A stretch of DNA of 64,000 nucleotides from Haloarcula salina. GTDB lineage: Archaea > Halobacteriota > Halobacteria > Halobacteriales > Haloarculaceae. Of this stretch, positions 62,189 to 64,000 are shown piece after piece. A program made the translations under genes and the position numbers. The DNA is taken from positions 124,001 through 188,000 of the forward strand of contig NZ_WRXL01000003.1 in the NCBI RefSeq assembly GCF_010119195.1. The letters run 5' to 3'. The stretch's first letter is position 1. The number at the start of each line of letters is the position of its first letter. Under the pieces are notes generated by a model that worked only from the letters and a program-made list of their open reading frames with translations, ran no database searches and had not been told where the DNA came from.

Positions 62189-62341
62189 TTATCGCCGCAC
62201 GTCGACGGAGACAGTCGACTGGATCCAGGCCGACCGGTTCTCGGGGTCGCCGATGTGGGCGACCGTGCTCTCGCCAACGTCGTACTCTTCGAAGGTCGCT
62301 CGGATGCCAGACCGTGAATCGGTGTCGTGTTGGTGCGTCAT
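62189..62341 (-). CDS. DUF7331-like small protein
   Basis: 50 residues from the ATG at 62341: MTHQHDTDSRSGIRATFEEY, then DVGESTVAHIGDPENRSAWI and a short end. The pattern '(D/E)xENxxAWIQS' near the C-terminus is familiar from haloarchaeal DUF7331. Soluble, acidic, function unknown. Divergent from priL across 276 bp that holds only promoter-like sequence. Confidence 0.7.
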   Translation of the reverse strand: MTHQHDTDSRSGIRATFEEYDVGESTVAHIGDPENRSAWIQSTVSVDVRR

Positions 62342-62584
62342 GTGTGCCTGTGTGGGGCAGTTACCCGTCGAGGGGCGGCGTCCCAACCACCACCCCTCTC
62401 GTCCTTACCACACGTCGATAGAGAGGGGTGACGGGTATCCGCTTGTCCGCTAGCTGTATTGGGTCGGGCGCCCGACGACGCTACGTGTATAGCCCTGCCT
62501 GAGAGGTCCGGGACAGTCGCTGGCGTCGCGGCCGGCTCCGGCGGGGCGCGACCGCCGCTCGCGACGGGTCGTTCGGTGACGGCA

Positions 62585-62593
62585 ATTTTATTC
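62585..62593 (+). promoter_or_regulatory. priL TATA box
   Basis: ATTTTATTC, centred 29 nt before the priL ATG at 62618. Confidence 0.6.
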
Positions 62594-62617
62594 GCCCCCG
62601 TCCGAAAGGTGCTGGCA

Positions 62618-63697
62618 ATGGAACCGCTGCACGCGCGCTATCCGTTTTTAGAGCAGTCTCGGGCGGCCGTCGAGGCGGCAGCGGTGGACCTCGGTGAGGT
62701 GGTCGCGACGAACGAGGCGGTCACGACGCGGGCGCTGGAGCGCGTCGAGTCGGCCATCACCGACGGGACCATCGGCGAGCCCCACCGCCGGACCCGCGTG
62801 GAACTGCTGTCCTACCCCGTCGCGCGCGTCCTGGTGTCGCTCGTCGACGTGCACATCTGCACCCGCCGATACGCGCAGGCGGAGGCCGCGACGGCCTACG
62901 AGCGCTTCACCGAGGAGTTCGCGACGACGACGGAGCTGAAATCGACCCAGAGCGCCCGACTGGACCGCGACGAACTGCTCGCGGAGTTCGACCTCGCGAG
63001 CGCGGTCCGGGAGGCTGGCGACGGCTTCCGCGTCGAAGTGGGGGCGTACCTCGACCTGGCGGCCGACCAGCGCGGCGACGCCTGGCGGCTGGTCAACCGG
63101 GCGCTCGCAGACGGGTGGGTCCGGGTCACAGCCGAGGAACTGAACGTCCTGCTGAAGCAGGCCATCCGCCACCGCGTGACCGAGGGACTGCCCTTCGACG
63201 TGCCCGACGCCATCGCCGCGGAACTGGAGGAAGAAGTCGAGTATCTTCAGGAAATCCTCTCCGACCTCGACCTGACGCGGGAGATCGACACCGTCGTCCC
63301 GGACCTGTTCCCGCCCTGCATGAAGGCGCTCCTCGACCAAGTCCAGAAGGGCGAACACCTCGAACACCACTCCCGGTTCGCCATCGCCGCGTTCCTCACC
63401 GGCATCGGCATGACGACCGACGAAATCGTCGACCTGTTCCAGGTCAACCCCGGCTTCGGCGAGGAGGCGACCCGCTACCAGGTCGACCACATCCGCGGGG
63501 AGACGAGCCCGACGGAGTACTCGACGCCGGCGTGTTCGACGATGCAGTCGTACGGCGACTGCGTCAACAAGGACGACCTCTGCGAGACGATTTCCCACCC
63601 GATGGGCTACTACGAACAGAAGCTAGACGACGCCGAAGAAGACGAACTGGTCGACTGGCGCGAGGACGGGGAGAGCGAAGACGAGGCCGACGCCTAG
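62618..63697 (+). CDS. priL: DNA primase large (regulatory) subunit PriL
   Basis: 359 residues from the ATG at 62618 (MEPLHARYPFLEQSRAAVEA). The four FeS cysteines are C234 (FPPCMKALL), C306, C315 and C322 (PACSTMQSYGDCVNKDDLCE). PriL supports primer synthesis by PriS at replication forks; the FeS domain is at the C-terminus. The acidic tail is typical of haloarchaea. priS is not in the window. Confidence 0.95.
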   Translation: MEPLHARYPFLEQSRAAVEAAAVDLGEVVATNEAVTTRALERVESAITDGTIGEPHRRTRVELLSYPVARVLVSLVDVHICTRRYAQAEAATAYERFTEEFATTTELKSTQSARLDRDELLAEFDLASAVREAGDGFRVEVGAYLDLAADQRGDAWRLVNRALADGWVRVTAEELNVLLKQAIRHRVTEGLPFDVPDAIAAELEEEVEYLQEILSDLDLTREIDTVVPDLFPPCMKALLDQVQKGEHLEHHSRFAIAAFLTGIGMTTDEIVDLFQVNPGFGEEATRYQVDHIRGETSPTEYSTPACSTMQSYGDCVNKDDLCETISHPMGYYEQKLDDAEEDELVDWREDGESEDEADA

Positions 63698-63903
63698 AAC
63701 TGCTGGCGCTCCAGCCAGAGGCCGGCGACGGTCATCACGACGATGAACAGCCCGATGACGCCCACGAGCGCGACGCCGCCGGTGGGACCGATGCTGGTGT
63801 CGACCATGTAGGTCTGCGAGACGAACGCGGCCGCGGCGACGAAGATCACCACGGCGATCGCCGAGATCACGATTTGCAGGACCGTCTCCCGCTCGATATC
63901 CAT
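63694..63903 (-). CDS. Small two-helix membrane protein (DUF7472-like)
   Basis: 69 residues: MDIERETVLQIVISAIAVVI opens the first helix; a second spans about 45-63 (GGVALVGVIGLFIVVMTVA). Starts at 63903, where the conserved pattern begins. The stop overlaps that of priL (4 bp, convergent). Function unknown; the family name is from memory. Confidence 0.72.
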   Translation of the reverse strand: MDIERETVLQIVISAIAVVIFVAAAAFVSQTYMVDTSIGPTGGVALVGVIGLFIVVMTVAGLWLERQQF

Positions 63904-64000
63904 GTGGCGCGCTTCCGCAGGGCCGGCAAAAAGGGTATCGAAGCGCGCGGGCGAAGGCGGCTCGCCGAGCGATTTACTTCCGTGGAGCACCTACGTTTCG

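Overview
This 64-kb window is chromosomal DNA from a halophilic archaeon (class Halobacteria). The signs are high GC, strongly acidic proteins, archaeal information-processing genes (RadA, PriL, aIF2-gamma, Rpo7, Spt4, eL40, NMD3), TATA boxes centred about 27-29 nt before start codons (leaderless transcripts), and many small haloarchaea-only families. Haloarculaceae is a guess; there is no rRNA gene here to decide. I see no tRNA or rRNA gene, no CRISPR array and no transposase. Gene content is that of an ordinary core chromosome; the unusual material is mostly in non-coding repeats.

Layout. 1-14.0 kb: the 3' end of a mutS-like gene, a Bat-type regulator, NucS, an oxidoreductase pair (Gfo/Idh/MocA plus aldo/keto reductase), a glutamine amidotransferase, a PHP phosphoesterase, a RAD55-like ATPase with a small partner, an Nmad3 protein, a hexapeptide acyltransferase, a CPBP membrane protease and a second aldo/keto reductase. 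14.0-19 kb: a palindromic MITE-like element, a histidine kinase, radA, and the envelope-stress unit htpX-pspAB-membrane protein. 19-29.4 kb: an EamA transporter, nmd3-taw2, a duplicated ferritin-like lipoprotein, two copies of a 'winged-helix regulator + small membrane protein' module, a DEAH/FeS helicase, a cold-shock protein and a second CPBP protease. 29.4-44 kb: sugar-nucleotide epimerase, MATE/TetR pair, lrp-glnA, PAP2-YihY, a second MATE, a mini-pilin, trm1 and a membrane histidine kinase. 44-55.4 kb: SDR-acetoacetate decarboxylase, hisH, uracil-DNA glycosylase, DUF99, eL40, and the conserved cluster aIF2-gamma - PIN - rpo7 - spt4 - dephospho-CoA kinase, then trmG10. 55.4-64 kb: structured non-coding region, hisG, MFS, mtaD-like deaminase, a secreted glycoprotein-like gene, ahcY, a tandem hairpin array and priL.

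How the genes fit together. Genome maintenance is well represented: MutS end, NucS, RadA, XPD/DinG-like helicase, UDG and PriL. Three tRNA-modifying enzymes occur (Taw2, Trm1, TrmG10). Methyl-cycle salvage is covered by ahcY and an MTA/SAH deaminase, histidine synthesis by hisG and hisH, and nitrogen assimilation by lrp-glnA.

Most notable: about 300 bp of tandem hairpins just after ahcY (61776-62081), in which stem sequences change with compensating substitutions around an almost constant 11-nt loop. Similar palindromic sequence appears to sit in frame inside taw2. Also notable are an 86-bp terminal-inverted-repeat element (14112-14197) and a 47-nt dispersed repeat present twice in opposite orientation (44568-44614 and 55712-55758).
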